Shown: positions 1-8,734 of the stretch, piece by piece
Layout of the letters: each line of letters opens with the position of its first letter
How positions within the stretch are numbered: position 1 is the stretch's first letter
From: Saccharibacillus kuerlensis DSM 22868
Lineage (GTDB): Bacteria; Bacillota; Bacilli; Paenibacillales; Paenibacillaceae
Direction of reading: 5' to 3'
NCBI RefSeq assembly: GCF_000378145.1
Contig: NZ_KB899277.1
Location: 310,001-374,000 of the forward strand
Length of the DNA stretch: 64,000 bases
Program-made: the position numbers and the translations under genes
Notes under the pieces: generated by a model
Database searches by the model: none
What the model saw: the letters and a program-made list of their open reading frames with translations, nothing else
Told to the model about the DNA's origin: nothing

Positions 1-582
1 ACGCTTGATGTTGGCAGGCATCGTTGCCGAGAACAGCAGTGTTTGGCGTTCTTCCGGAACCAGCTTCAGGATGGACTGAATGTCTTCCATGAAGCCCATA
101 TCCAGCATTTCGTCCGCTTCATCCAGCACGACTGTGTGCACATCGTCGAGCTTGATTGTTTTACGGTTGATGTGGTCAAGCAGACGTCCCGGCGTACCGA
201 TAATGATCTGCGGCTTTCTCTTCAATGCGCGGATCTGACGAACGATATCTTGACCGCCGTAGATTGCCAGGGAACGCAGTCCCTTGAAGCGTGCCAGCTT
301 CTCGATTTCATCGGCAACCTGGATAGCCAGTTCGCGTGTTGGTGCCATGATAAGAGCGGAGATCTTCTCTTCTTCACGAGCGATCTTGCTGATCATCGGA
401 ATACCAAATGCAGCCGTTTTACCTGTACCTGTCTGTGCTTGACCGATCATGTCGCTTCCGGACAAGGCGATTGGAATCGCCTGCGACTGGATCGGAGTCG
501 CTTCTTCAAAGCCCATCTCTGTAATTGCCTGCAATACTTTTGGTTCCAAATCGAAGTCTACAAAATTTGCCAATAGATTCAT
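1..582 (-). CDS. cshA: DEAD-box ATP-dependent RNA helicase, CshA-like (3' end outside window)
   Basis: N-terminal 194 residues of a DEAD-box RNA helicase, which unwinds RNA duplexes in cold adaptation, ribosome assembly and mRNA decay. Visible motifs in order: Q motif (PIQSQ, about 30-34), Walker A AQTGTGKT (49-56), PTRELA, GTPGR, DEAD at 154-157, and SAT near 187. The start is ATG at 582 behind AAGGAG, so the gene is complete at its 5' end; the helicase C domain lies beyond base 1. The symbol rests on similarity to the main Firmicutes paralogue. CshB-type paralogues share these motifs and cannot be excluded without the C-terminus. Confidence 0.88.
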   Translation of the reverse strand, partial: MNLLANFVDFDLEPKVLQAITEMGFEEATPIQSQAIPIALSGSDMIGQAQTGTGKTAAFGIPMISKIAREEEKISALIMAPTRELAIQVADEIEKLARFKGLRSLAIYGGQDIVRQIRALKRKPQIIIGTPGRLLDHINRKTIKLDDVHTVVLDEADEMLDMGFMEDIQSILKLVPEERQTLLFSATMPANIKR

Positions 583-966
583 GCTCCTTTATTGTAAGCG
601 GATCGCCACTTTACCTGTGGACAAGCCACTTTCGTATTCTGTATTCTTAAGTAGCCGCAACCGATCGATAACCGAAGGGTTCCTCATATGCTAATGACAC
701 CAAGTTTTCCGCACCACTTGGACAAGGGAGGAGCTTCTTCAAAGCCGAAGCCGAAAAGCCGAAGCCTTATTATATACCGTTTATCCTTTTACTCGTGATT
801 CTTCCGTTCAGTCGTTGACGGTTACGGAAACGAGAAAGATCTACTCAAGAACATCTAAATCATTATACCATAAGCGGCTATCGAAAAGCTAGTAAACCTT
901 CAAGACTTTGTCACATTTTTTCATAGTTTTCATTTTGTTTTCGTTTTTTCATTTTATTTTTCAGGA
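583..966 (-). promoter_or_regulatory. Long 5' leader / promoter region of the helicase gene
   Basis: About 390 bases without a convincing gene. On the minus strand a TATAAT lies near 863-868 and a second AT-rich TATATAAT near 768-776. Either would give the helicase mRNA a leader of about 180-280 nt, as is common for cold-regulated helicases. A short direct repeat (GAAGCCGAA units) occurs at about 738-762. No -35 is strong enough to decide the promoter. Confidence 0.35.
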
Positions 967-975
967 GTGGTGGGT

Positions 976-1803
976 TTGTTTATTCGAATGGGTCATGTTA
1001 TTACAACGGTCATCGGTGCCTTATTAATCGCGGCCGGCTTCAATTTGTTTTTGATTCCGCATCAACTGCTCAGCGGCGGCGTATCGGGACTTTCCATGCT
1101 TACCGCCTACTTTACCCCGGTCTCGGTCAGCGTCATGTATTTTGTTTATAATGTGCCACTCCTGATTGCAGGCTGGTTCCTGCTCGGACGGCGTTTTAGT
1201 TTACTGAGCATCATCTCGGTTGCCGCTACAACGATTATGATCGCGCTTGTTCCGGAAAGCATGGTGGCAAGCGATCCGATTATTTCTTCCGTTTTCGGAG
1301 GCGTTCTGGTCGGTGTCGGAGCGGGCATCTCGTTCCGTGTCGGCGGATCAAGCGGCGGCTTCGATATTCTGGGTTCTATTGTTACCCGCTACCGGGACTT
1401 CCCTGTCGGCACCGTTACGGTAGCCCTTAACGGATTGGTCATCTTCGTGATGGGTTATCTTCAAGGGGATTGGAACCTCGCACTGCTGTCGATGGTATCC
1501 ATCTATATTACAGGCAAAGTGATGGATGGAATTCACGTCGGTCATGTAAAAGTTACCCTGTTCATCATTACCGACGATACGGATGCCCTACTCGCCCGTC
1601 TGCTTCAGATCGAGCGCGGTATTACCCGCATTTCGGCCGAAGGCGCCTTTTCCCACTCGAAAAAGGATGTATTGATGACCGTTACGACCATGTACGAACT
1701 GGCCGAGCTCAAGCGTATTATTAAAGAAGCCGATCCGCGGGCGTTCGTCAACATTGTCGAAACGGTAGGCGTAATGGGTTCGTTCCGAAAGCGCTCGTTA
1801 TAA
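976..1803 (+). CDS. YitT family membrane protein (DUF2179)
   Basis: Integral membrane protein of the YitT family: about five hydrophobic segments in the first 180 residues, then a soluble C-terminal domain of the DUF2179 type (VTLFIITDDTD to the end). Function is unknown; members are widespread in Firmicutes. The open frame extends upstream to GTG 967, but the AGGAG at 963-967 overlaps that codon. TTG 976, 8 bases downstream of it, is therefore the better start; ATG 988 is also possible. It is a single gene, transcribed divergently from the helicase. Confidence 0.82.
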   Translation: MFIRMGHVITTVIGALLIAAGFNLFLIPHQLLSGGVSGLSMLTAYFTPVSVSVMYFVYNVPLLIAGWFLLGRRFSLLSIISVAATTIMIALVPESMVASDPIISSVFGGVLVGVGAGISFRVGGSSGGFDILGSIVTRYRDFPVGTVTVALNGLVIFVMGYLQGDWNLALLSMVSIYITGKVMDGIHVGHVKVTLFIITDDTDALLARLLQIERGITRISAEGAFSHSKKDVLMTVTTMYELAELKRIIKEADPRAFVNIVETVGVMGSFRKRSL

Positions 1804-1839
1804 TATTGACAAGGTAAAATCGAATTCCGGGTAGGGGTA

Positions 1840-1848
1840 TGTTATAAT
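1840..1848 (+). promoter_or_regulatory. Extended -10 promoter
   Basis: TG at 1840-1841, one base, then TATAAT at 1843-1848: a perfect extended -10 with no good -35 at 17 bases. It would start a transcript of about 140 nt before the small gene at 1992. A GC-rich inverted repeat (CTTCCGGGG/CCCCGGAG, about 1861-1879) sits just downstream of the predicted start. Confidence 0.55.
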
Positions 1849-1991
1849 GAGTCCGTACCGCTTCCGGGGCTCCCCGGAGTCCCGGTTAGGCAAGCTTCAC
1901 GCTTCAGGTTCATAGGCACGCATGGTTCGCTTTTCTAAGGTATTCGAGTCAGACAATGACGCACGATTCCGGAAAAGAAAGGGTGACGACT

Positions 1992-2186
1992 ATGGAAATG
2001 GAAGCCGTAAAACTTGAGCAAATCGTGATGAAATGGTACCCCGACATGCTTTCTTTTTTGAAGCAGCAGGAGCTTGATTCCGTGATCGTCCTTCGCGACG
2101 GCCTGGGTATTCTTGAAGCCGAAGACGCGCTCGACATTATTCACCACAGCATTTTGGAACATCAGTCACCGGAAATTTTGCACTAA
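1992..2186 (+). CDS. Conserved small protein, function unknown
   Basis: 64-residue acidic, mostly helical protein with no cysteine, transmembrane segment or motif that I recognise. ATG 1992 has AAAGGGTG about 7 bases upstream; an upstream in-frame ATG at 1956 lacks such a site. It has its own extended -10 promoter and stands alone. The composition (many Glu, Leu, Ile) fits a small cytosolic protein. I assign no function. Confidence 0.6.
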   Translation: MEMEAVKLEQIVMKWYPDMLSFLKQQELDSVIVLRDGLGILEAEDALDIIHHSILEHQSPEILH

Positions 2187-2497
2187 AAAGATTTTGCGCC
2201 AAAGAGATTTTGCACTAGAGATTTCATATGATTCGCATTGCAGTCCGTTTGAATCTCTTCAAAAGCTTCTTCATAAGGCCGCGCTCTTCTTTCGAGAAGG
2301 GGCGGCCCTACATATGATGAACGGTTTTAGCAAAAATCGGATTCGTTCGTCTGCATGGCGGTTAAAGACTCAAAGTATGCCAACTTGCCGGAACAATTAG
2401 AAATTTGTTACAAATTCACTCCACGACCGACACAAAAAGGCTATACTGGAAAAGACATTCCAACCAAGAATCACGTACAGACAAGGGAGAGAAAAAA
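2187..2497 (+). other. Intergenic region with a hairpin
   Basis: About 310 bases with no supported gene. It holds a strong hairpin at about 2279-2308 (GGCCGC...GCGGCC with CTTCT/AGAAG inside) lacking a T-tract, and a possible -10 TATACT at 2442-2447 for the next gene, without a matching -35. Confidence 0.35.
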
Positions 2498-3700
2498 ATG
2501 GACATCTTATGGAGCCTGCTGGCTTTGACAATCGGCGCTTCCAATCCGGAAAGCGTACAACCTGCGCAGGTAAGTACCAACCCGATCAACACAGCCGTTC
2601 AATCGGCGTGGAACCTGAGTGCCCTGACTGCTCAGAAAGACAGTGTAGTGATCGACGCGGACAATCCGCCGCTCAAGATTGATCCGCAGCCGGATGCCCC
2701 GACCGTTAAGGGCATTTATGTAACGGCCTATAGTGCAGGCGGCGCTCGAATGAGCGAACTGCTGGATCTGCTTGACAATACCGGCCTCAATTCCATGGTT
2801 ATCGACGTCAAGGACGACTTGGGGTACATAACGTACAAAACGGAAAACAAAGATTTGCTGAAAATGGGCACTTCCCAAAAGTTTATTCCGGATATCGATG
2901 AACTGATGAAGAAGCTTAAAGATCACAATGTTTATCCGATCGCTCGTATCGTTGTATTTAAGGATACGATTCTGGCAGAGAACCATCCGGAGCTGTCCTT
3001 CACCAACTCGGACGGCAGCGTATGGAAAAACGGAAAAGGCGACGCTTTCGTCAATCCGTACAGCAAGGAAGTCTGGGATTATAACGTCGACATTGCAAAA
3101 GAAGCGGCGGCCAAAGGCTTCAAGGAAATCCAGTTCGACTATGTTCGCTTCGCGGAAGGTTTCGAAAACCGCGCCGACAAGCTCATTTACGAAAAAACCG
3201 ACAAAACGCGTACCCAAGCCGTTTCCGAATTCGTGCAGTACGCGCGCAAAGAACTGGCTCCGCTCGGCGTTCGCGTATCGGTCGACATTTTTGGCTATGC
3301 GGCATCCGTACCAGCTGCAGAAGGAATCGGACAAGACTTCACGAAAATTTCGGAAAACGTCGATGTTATCGCACCTATGGTCTACCCGAGTCATTACTCG
3401 ACCGGCTGGTTCGGTGCCAAAGATCCGGACAGAGAGCCTTATGTAACGATCAAAGGCTCCATGGAAGACACTTTCAAGAAGCTGGATGAGATCGAAGACG
3501 AATCGCAGCGTCCGATCGTACGTCCATGGATTCAGGACTTCACTGCCAGCTGGTTGGGCAGCGGCCACTATACGAAGTACGGCAAAGCCGAAGTGGATGC
3601 CCAGATCAAAGCAATGGCCGATATGGGTGTGGAGGAGTATCTGCTCTGGAATGCTTCCAACCGCTACACCAAGGACGCCAACTACGGTCCTAAGGACTGA
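2498..3700 (+). CDS. Putative glycoside hydrolase (DUF4015/GH-like TIM barrel)
   Basis: 400-residue protein. A short hydrophobic N-terminus (MDILWSLLALTIG) is followed by a linker and, from about residue 68, a domain opening with VKGIYVTAYSAG. It continues with MVIDVKDDLG, YPIARIVVFKD, EIQFDYVRF, VSVDIFGYA, VIAPMVYPSHY and LLWNASNRY, the pattern of the putative glycosyl hydrolase family once called DUF4015. The Asp and Glu on predicted barrel strands are candidate catalytic residues. ATG 2498 is preceded by AAGGGAGAG. The substrate is unknown; cell-wall or exopolysaccharide sugar is an inference from the family. Confidence 0.8.
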   Translation: MDILWSLLALTIGASNPESVQPAQVSTNPINTAVQSAWNLSALTAQKDSVVIDADNPPLKIDPQPDAPTVKGIYVTAYSAGGARMSELLDLLDNTGLNSMVIDVKDDLGYITYKTENKDLLKMGTSQKFIPDIDELMKKLKDHNVYPIARIVVFKDTILAENHPELSFTNSDGSVWKNGKGDAFVNPYSKEVWDYNVDIAKEAAAKGFKEIQFDYVRFAEGFENRADKLIYEKTDKTRTQAVSEFVQYARKELAPLGVRVSVDIFGYAASVPAAEGIGQDFTKISENVDVIAPMVYPSHYSTGWFGAKDPDREPYVTIKGSMEDTFKKLDEIEDESQRPIVRPWIQDFTASWLGSGHYTKYGKAEVDAQIKAMADMGVEEYLLWNASNRYTKDANYGPKD

Positions 3701-3768
3701 TAGATTTAAGCCGTCTCTCTTATTTCATACAAACGGCGATATCGCGCATGGCAAATGTACGGCGACAA

Positions 3769-3792
3769 CCCGGCCTTCAAGGCCGGGTTTTT
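3769..3792 (+). terminator. Rho-independent terminator
   Basis: CCCGGCC/GGCCGGG stem with a 5-nt loop followed by TTTTT, about 70 bases after the glycoside-hydrolase stop. It lies inside an upstream extension of the next reading frame, which argues for the later start (3842) of that gene. Confidence 0.85.
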
Positions 3793-3841
3793 GCCTGCGT
3801 CCATACGAGCTGCCGCCATACTGAAAGGACCTGTCAAGAGC

Positions 3842-5218
3842 ATGCAGCCCACTTCATCATTCAAACAAAAAATCGCCCAGTTTCTTATCGTATTCCTACC
3901 GATCTTCGTAACGCAGATTACGCTGTCCGCCATGGCATTCTTCGATACGAGCATGACCGGTCACGTTAGTCCGGCCGCACAAGCCGGTGTATCGATCGGC
4001 GTCAGTCTATGGATTCCGATCCAGACCGGCCTTAACGGCGTATTGAACGGCATCATGCCGATTGTCTCCCAGCTTGTGGGAGGCGGCCGGGAACGCGATG
4101 TCCGCTTTAATGTATTCCAGGGACTTCTGCTGTCGCTGCTGTTCTCGGCTGCCGTGCTGCTGCTTGGCGCTATGCTGCTGCGTCCAGCGATCGAATTCAT
4201 GAATGCGGAAGCCGAAGTTGCGGATACCGCTTATAAATTTCTAATCTGTCTGGCTTTCGGCATTGTTCCCTTATTCGGCTACACCGTACTGCGCGGCTGT
4301 ATCGATTCCTTAGGCCAGACCCGCGTATCAATGGCCATCACACTGTGTTCGCTGCCTGTACAGCTGCTGCTCAATTATTTGCTGATCTTCGGCAAGTTCG
4401 GCTTCCCCGAGCTGGGCGGCGTAGGTGCCGGCATTGCAAGTGCTGTCACCTATTGGGTGATCTTTCTGATCGCCTTGGCTGTCATGCACCGGGCCGAGCC
4501 TTTTGCAAGCTTCGGTTTTTTCCGCAAATGGCATCGGATCTCTTGGGCGAAGCAGAAAGAACTGCTGCAGCTTGGTATTCCGATCGGCTTTGCGACTTTT
4601 TTCGAAACGTCCATCTTCGCCGCCGTGACACTGTTGATGAACCGCTTTGGAACAAATGCGGTCGCCGCACATTCCGCCGCGATCAACTTTGCTTCCACAC
4701 TGTATATGATTCCGCTGGCGATCTGCATGGCGCTGACCATTCTCGTCGGTTACGAAGCGGGGGCAGGTCGCAATAAAGACGCCAGGCAGTACGCTTTTAT
4801 CGGCATCGGTTCCGCTATAGGAATGGCGCTCGTTACCGCCGCCCTTCTGGTGCTGTTCGGAGACAAAGTGGCCCTGATCTATTCGAACGATCCGGCCGTA
4901 ACAGCGCTCATCATTCAATTCCTCGTCTATGCGATCTTCTTCCAGCTGTCTGATGCGCTTGCTACGCCTATTCAGGGAGCGCTGCGCGGCTATAAAGATG
5001 TGACACCGGCATTTTTCATCACGCTGATCGCTTACTGGGGAATTGGACTCCCTGTCGGCTACGTGCTGGCCGTCTATACATCTTTCGGCCCGTTCGGCTA
5101 CTGGTTGGGCCTGATTGCCGGGTTGGCCGTCGGAGCGGCGCTTCTGCTGCTCCGGCTGCTCAAGGTCCAGCGTCTGCATGCCGTTCGTCCTCCCGACCCT
5201 AACGCGATCCAAGTGTAG
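3842..5218 (+). CDS. MATE family multidrug/Na+ efflux transporter
   Basis: 458-residue integral membrane protein with twelve predicted membrane segments in two six-helix halves, typical of MATE exporters that use Na+ or H+ gradients to expel cationic compounds. Recognisable stretches are the N-terminal FVTQITLSAMAFFDT, IMPIVSQLVGGG, and the mirrored second-half segment AICMALTILVGYEAG. The frame is open from 3755, but a terminator hairpin lies there; ATG 3842 after AAAGGA is the likely start. The gene stands alone between terminators, and the substrate is unknown. Confidence 0.88.
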   Translation: MQPTSSFKQKIAQFLIVFLPIFVTQITLSAMAFFDTSMTGHVSPAAQAGVSIGVSLWIPIQTGLNGVLNGIMPIVSQLVGGGRERDVRFNVFQGLLLSLLFSAAVLLLGAMLLRPAIEFMNAEAEVADTAYKFLICLAFGIVPLFGYTVLRGCIDSLGQTRVSMAITLCSLPVQLLLNYLLIFGKFGFPELGGVGAGIASAVTYWVIFLIALAVMHRAEPFASFGFFRKWHRISWAKQKELLQLGIPIGFATFFETSIFAAVTLLMNRFGTNAVAAHSAAINFASTLYMIPLAICMALTILVGYEAGAGRNKDARQYAFIGIGSAIGMALVTAALLVLFGDKVALIYSNDPAVTALIIQFLVYAIFFQLSDALATPIQGALRGYKDVTPAFFITLIAYWGIGLPVGYVLAVYTSFGPFGYWLGLIAGLAVGAALLLLRLLKVQRLHAVRPPDPNAIQV

Positions 5219-5222
5219 ATAA

Positions 5223-5263
5223 AAGGTTGTTCCCCTGAAATAGATAACGGGAACAACCTTTTT
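5223..5263. terminator. Bidirectional terminator
   Basis: Stem AAGGTTGTTCCC/GGGAACAACCTT with T-tracts on both sides, between the convergent MATE and DUF72 genes. Confidence 0.9.
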
Positions 5264-5284
5264 GGCTTGGATGACTACAGATGA

Positions 5285-6148
5285 CTAGAATTCGAATAAA
5301 TCAAGCTGCTGCGGTTCATCTTCTCCGGGAAGCTTCGGTACATCCTGACCGAGAATGGCCATCAGCTCTCGCGCGTTATCCGCAGCGTCTCCGCCGGAAT
5401 TATTGTTGAAGACGACATACACCTCTTTCGACTGCTTCTCCAAACGCCGCAGTCGTTCCGCCCATTCCTCCAGCTCCTGTGTATTGTAGCGGTACAGATA
5501 GCGTACTTCCCGCCAATTCGGCTGATTGGCAGACTGCCAGCCGGCTGTATTTCGTCCATGCATGCGTACAATCGTCAATTCATCGTCGGTCACTTCTTCA
5601 ACGATCGGCACCGAACCGACTCCCGCCTGAGGCTCGTCGCATACACTGTGAATCCAGCGCTCCTGCCGCATAAACTTCAGCGTACGCTCCCGCATCACCG
5701 GCTGAAACCAGCTCTGGTGCCGAAACTCCAATGCACACGGGACATCATCCATTCGTGCGCGAATCTCGCGCAGCTTCGCCACATTCTCGCGTGTACAGTC
5801 GAACCAGGGCGGGAATTGAAACAGCACCGCCTTCAGCTTATTCGCCTGCTGCATCGTGCCGATCGACAGACGAAAAGCTTCATACATTTCGTCTTCACTT
5901 TCAAACGGAATTTTGCCGCGTGAATGCCCAGTCATCCCTTGGAACGCTTTGATGACAAAACGAAAATCCCCCGGCGTTTCCGTCGTCCATTTTTCCATGT
6001 TCCGCTTGGACTGCACCGCATAAAACATACTGTCCACCTCGACGGTTCCAAACAGCTTGCCGTAAGTAGTCAGCTTCTGCTTCGCCGCTTCTTTTGTCGT
6101 ATAGATGGAATCGTGATCGCCCCATCCGGTCAATCCGATTGTAATCAT
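5285..6148 (-). CDS. DUF72 domain protein (YecE-like)
   Basis: 287-residue soluble protein of the DUF72/YecE family, a TIM-barrel fold of unknown reaction. Family signatures are ITIGLTGWGDHD at the start, FGTVEVDSMFYAV, VIKAFQGMTGHSR, LFQFPPWF, ALEFRHQSWF, VRMHGRN, and the terminal EVYVVFNNNSGGDAADNA with its conserved Asn cluster. ATG 6148 has AGGAGG 7 bases upstream and is preferred over GTG 6154, which is too close to it. The C-terminus ends QQLDLFEF. Single gene after the pfkA terminator. Confidence 0.85.
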   Translation of the reverse strand: MITIGLTGWGDHDSIYTTKEAAKQKLTTYGKLFGTVEVDSMFYAVQSKRNMEKWTTETPGDFRFVIKAFQGMTGHSRGKIPFESEDEMYEAFRLSIGTMQQANKLKAVLFQFPPWFDCTRENVAKLREIRARMDDVPCALEFRHQSWFQPVMRERTLKFMRQERWIHSVCDEPQAGVGSVPIVEEVTDDELTIVRMHGRNTAGWQSANQPNWREVRYLYRYNTQELEEWAERLRRLEKQSKEVYVVFNNNSGGDAADNARELMAILGQDVPKLPGEDEPQQLDLFEF

Positions 6149-6271
6149 CCGCACGCCTCCTTTCTTTGGAACAATTTAACTTTTTTAAAACGAACTCTTG
6201 AAATAAACCCTTGAAACGAATCCTCGAAATAATCTCCATGTCTGCTCTTACCCGATCTGCAAACCTAAATA

Positions 6272-6322
6272 AACCTCCGTACCGAAAAGAGCAGACAAGC
6301 TGCCTTTCCGGCACGGAGGTTA
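6272..6322 (-). terminator. Hairpin terminator after pfkA
   Basis: Inverted repeat AACCTCCGT(G)CCG/CGGTACGGAGGTT 38 bases past the pfkA stop. The T-run after the stem on the minus strand is short (TTTATTT), so efficiency is uncertain. Confidence 0.55.
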
Positions 6323-6359
6323 TCCCTTTGCCGCTTCCAACGCCTATACAGACATCCGT

Positions 6360-7331
6360 TTACTGCGAAAGACGCAGCGCCAATTCGTACATTTCGTTAT
6401 CGAACTTGTTCTTGGTGTTGACGACTTTATCGATATCCGTCAGTACCAGTTCGCCCTTGATAATACCGCATGCTTTGTCGCTCTCGCCGCGGATCAGCGA
6501 GCGAACAGCAAAATCGCCCAGACGGCTGGCCAGATTGCGGTCGAACGGAGTCGGTGTGCCGCCGCGCTGGATATGGCCCAGTACGGTAACGCGCGCATCG
6601 ATCTGACTGGAATGTCTCGCCAGCTCGCTTGCGATATCGTCGCCTTTGCCTGCGCCTTCGGCTACCACGATAATACTGTGGCGTTTGCCCATTGCGAAGT
6701 TGTGCGTCATGCGCTGAGCAACTTCGCCCAGATCGTATGGTACTTCCGGTACGAGAATCGTCTCGGCGCCCGAAGCAAGACCTGCATGCAGCGCAATGTC
6801 GCCGCAGTGACGACCCATAACTTCAACGACGGAAGCCCGTTCGTGCGAAGACATCGTATCCCGAAGCTTGTTGATTGCGTCAACGACAACGCCTACAGCA
6901 GTATCGAAACCAATCGTATAGTCGGTAAACGAAATATCATTATCGATCGTGCCCGGCAGACCCATTGTATTGATGCCGAGCTTGCTCAGCTTATTCGCGC
7001 CTTGATACGAACCGTCGCCGCCGATAACTACAAGACCTTCGATTCCGTAATTGCGCAGAATCTCGGCTCCTTTGCGCTGTCCCTCTTCCGTATAGAACTC
7101 TTTGCAGCGAGCGGATTGGAGCACAGTACCTCCGCGCTGGATAATGTCGCCGACGCTGCGCAGGTCCATCGAGAAAATATCGTTGTTAAGCAGGCCCTGA
7201 TACCCCCGCTGGATTCCGAAAATTTCGATTCCGTGGTAAAGCGCGCTGCGCACAACGGCGCGAAGCGCGGCATTCATTCCTTGGGAATCTCCGCCGCTGG
7301 TTAATACTGCAATTTTTTTCACTGCTGACAT
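6360..7331 (-). CDS. pfkA: ATP-dependent 6-phosphofructokinase
   Basis: Phosphorylates fructose 6-phosphate to the 1,6-bisphosphate, the committed step of glycolysis, in the cytosol. The 323 residues match the bacterial ATP-PFK length. Motifs: SGGDSQGMN (11-19, ATP site; usual form SGGDAPGMN), GGDGSYQGA, PGTIDNDI carrying the catalytic Asp, MGRHCGDIAL (substrate) and LGHIQRGG. ATG 7331 follows GGAGG. It lies 15 bases downstream of ytpB on the same strand, so the two are probably co-transcribed. In many Firmicutes pfkA pairs with pyk or accA instead, so this neighbour is unusual. Confidence 0.96.
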   Translation of the reverse strand: MSAVKKIAVLTSGGDSQGMNAALRAVVRSALYHGIEIFGIQRGYQGLLNNDIFSMDLRSVGDIIQRGGTVLQSARCKEFYTEEGQRKGAEILRNYGIEGLVVIGGDGSYQGANKLSKLGINTMGLPGTIDNDISFTDYTIGFDTAVGVVVDAINKLRDTMSSHERASVVEVMGRHCGDIALHAGLASGAETILVPEVPYDLGEVAQRMTHNFAMGKRHSIIVVAEGAGKGDDIASELARHSSQIDARVTVLGHIQRGGTPTPFDRNLASRLGDFAVRSLIRGESDKACGIIKGELVLTDIDKVVNTKNKFDNEMYELALRLSQ

Positions 7332-7346
7332 GTTGCTTCCTCCTTG

Positions 7347-8453
7347 TTAGTGCTGCCTATGTTTGCGGATCCATATACTGTTGACGAAGAAAAACAGACG
7401 CGTTAACGGACTTTTCTTCATCAATCGTTTAGACACGGTTCGCACGTCTCTCTGCTCGCTGACCTTCGGATCGGACAGATACAAAGCGAGCAATCCTTCA
7501 ATAATCATTCGGTGGAAAGCGGCATGCGGAAGCCCGGCCACGTCGCGGCGTGCACCGTTCACAATTTCTTCAACGCGTCCCAGCATGGCTTCCCCGCTCT
7601 CGTAGTAATTGCAGAAATTCAGGTCGCCTCCGATACGGTCTTCTTCCTGATCGATCAAATAATCGAGCATAATATGAAGTCCGCAGACGTAAGGGAAGTA
7701 AGCTTCGTATACGGATCGCGCCGCCTGCTCGTCGAAATCTTCACGGCTCGCACCGGCGAACAGCATGAACATGCCGAGCGTCGATCCGGTTGCCGCGGCG
7801 AACTCGTTCCAGTACAAGTCGGGCGCAAGGTCGGCGTTCTCCGCTCTCCAGGCCGTCAGCGACGGCTCGCGAAGTTCGGGGGCAATATGCTTATAGACCT
7901 GCAGGTCACCGTACAGACCGACGAGACGACGTACATAAGGCTGAGCATGGACGTAACCGGGCAGCTGGCGGATGTTCTCTTGACAAACAGTGACCAGGGC
8001 ATTCAAATATCCCCCGTCGTCCTGTTCATCACGGAACCGATAATAATTTTCCGGCTGTGCGGACGGGTCCACCGCGTCCAGCATAGACTTATGTAAGAGA
8101 CGAAAATCTTTCGGGTCCAGCGATGTGCTTCGGTCGCACAAATTGTCGAGATAGTCGCTGATGGTCTGAAGCGCCACGATCAGCGGAATAAGTACATCTT
8201 TTTTGTCCAAATTGATTGCTGCGTATACCGAGCCTCCCTGACAATGGAACTCTTTATCAGCGATGCTCGCCAGTGCCTGGGTTCGAAGCTCGGGATCGGG
8301 AATGGTTCCGGCACGGTCTCTCCAGCCTCCGAGCGATTCTTTGACCCCCGGCAGGACGATTTTGTACACGCACCGCATCAGGCTGACCGGGTCTTCGGGA
8401 ACAGTATAAGCGGTTCTGAGTCGGTTCAAAGCGTACCTCCAAGTACAAGTCAT
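7347..8453 (-). CDS. ytpB: Tetraprenyl-beta-curcumene synthase-like protein (DUF2600, YtpB)
   Basis: YtpB-type enzymes cyclise tetraprenyl (C35) diphosphate in the sesquarterpene pathway linked to spore and membrane lipids in Bacillus. The 368-residue protein has two Asp-rich stretches, DYLDNLCD (near 120) and DYLIDQEED (near 265), suited to Mg2+-diphosphate binding. The helical composition fits DUF2600. Longer in-frame starts exist, but a promoter at 8476-8504 covers them, so ATG 8453 after AGGGAG is the only consistent start. Family assignment is strong; the exact product is inferred from Bacillus YtpB. Confidence 0.85.
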   Translation of the reverse strand: MTCTWRYALNRLRTAYTVPEDPVSLMRCVYKIVLPGVKESLGGWRDRAGTIPDPELRTQALASIADKEFHCQGGSVYAAINLDKKDVLIPLIVALQTISDYLDNLCDRSTSLDPKDFRLLHKSMLDAVDPSAQPENYYRFRDEQDDGGYLNALVTVCQENIRQLPGYVHAQPYVRRLVGLYGDLQVYKHIAPELREPSLTAWRAENADLAPDLYWNEFAAATGSTLGMFMLFAGASREDFDEQAARSVYEAYFPYVCGLHIMLDYLIDQEEDRIGGDLNFCNYYESGEAMLGRVEEIVNGARRDVAGLPHAAFHRMIIEGLLALYLSDPKVSEQRDVRTVSKRLMKKSPLTRLFFFVNSIWIRKHRQH

Positions 8454-8475
8454 GAGTCTCCCTAAATTCATTCCC

Positions 8476-8504
8476 ATTATAATATGCAGTCCCGCTTTGT
8501 ACAA
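8476..8504 (-). promoter_or_regulatory. SigA-type promoter of ytpB-pfkA
   Basis: On the minus strand TTGTAC (8504-8499), 17 bases, TATAAT (8481-8476). The predicted start of transcription is only about 15 bases before ATG 8453, giving a very short leader and fixing the ytpB start. Confidence 0.75.
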
Positions 8505-8639
8505 ATAACCTTCATCATATTCAAACTCTTTTTTGGCTTTTTTTCCGCAAAATTCGGCATATCATCCTGTTTGATGCCTATTCCTTCGCCTTTCCCGTCC
8601 CAAAATGTCCTATTTCACCAAACTTTCTCTCCCTCAGAA

Positions 8640-8667
8640 TTGCAAGCGTTTCCAGTCATGCTATACT
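8640..8667 (+). promoter_or_regulatory. SigA-type promoter
   Basis: TTGCAA (8640-8645), 16 bases, TATACT (8662-8667), upstream of the exporter gene at 8735. Confidence 0.6.
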
Positions 8668-8734
8668 CAAAAGTATTCCGTTTTTTTTCGAATTCGGCTC
8701 TGTCCGGATAACTTTTTCACGAAAGGAGTTCCTC

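Noticed and set aside
2507-3568. 353-residue open frame opposite the glycoside-hydrolase gene
   Set aside because: Shadow of a gene with clear family motifs.
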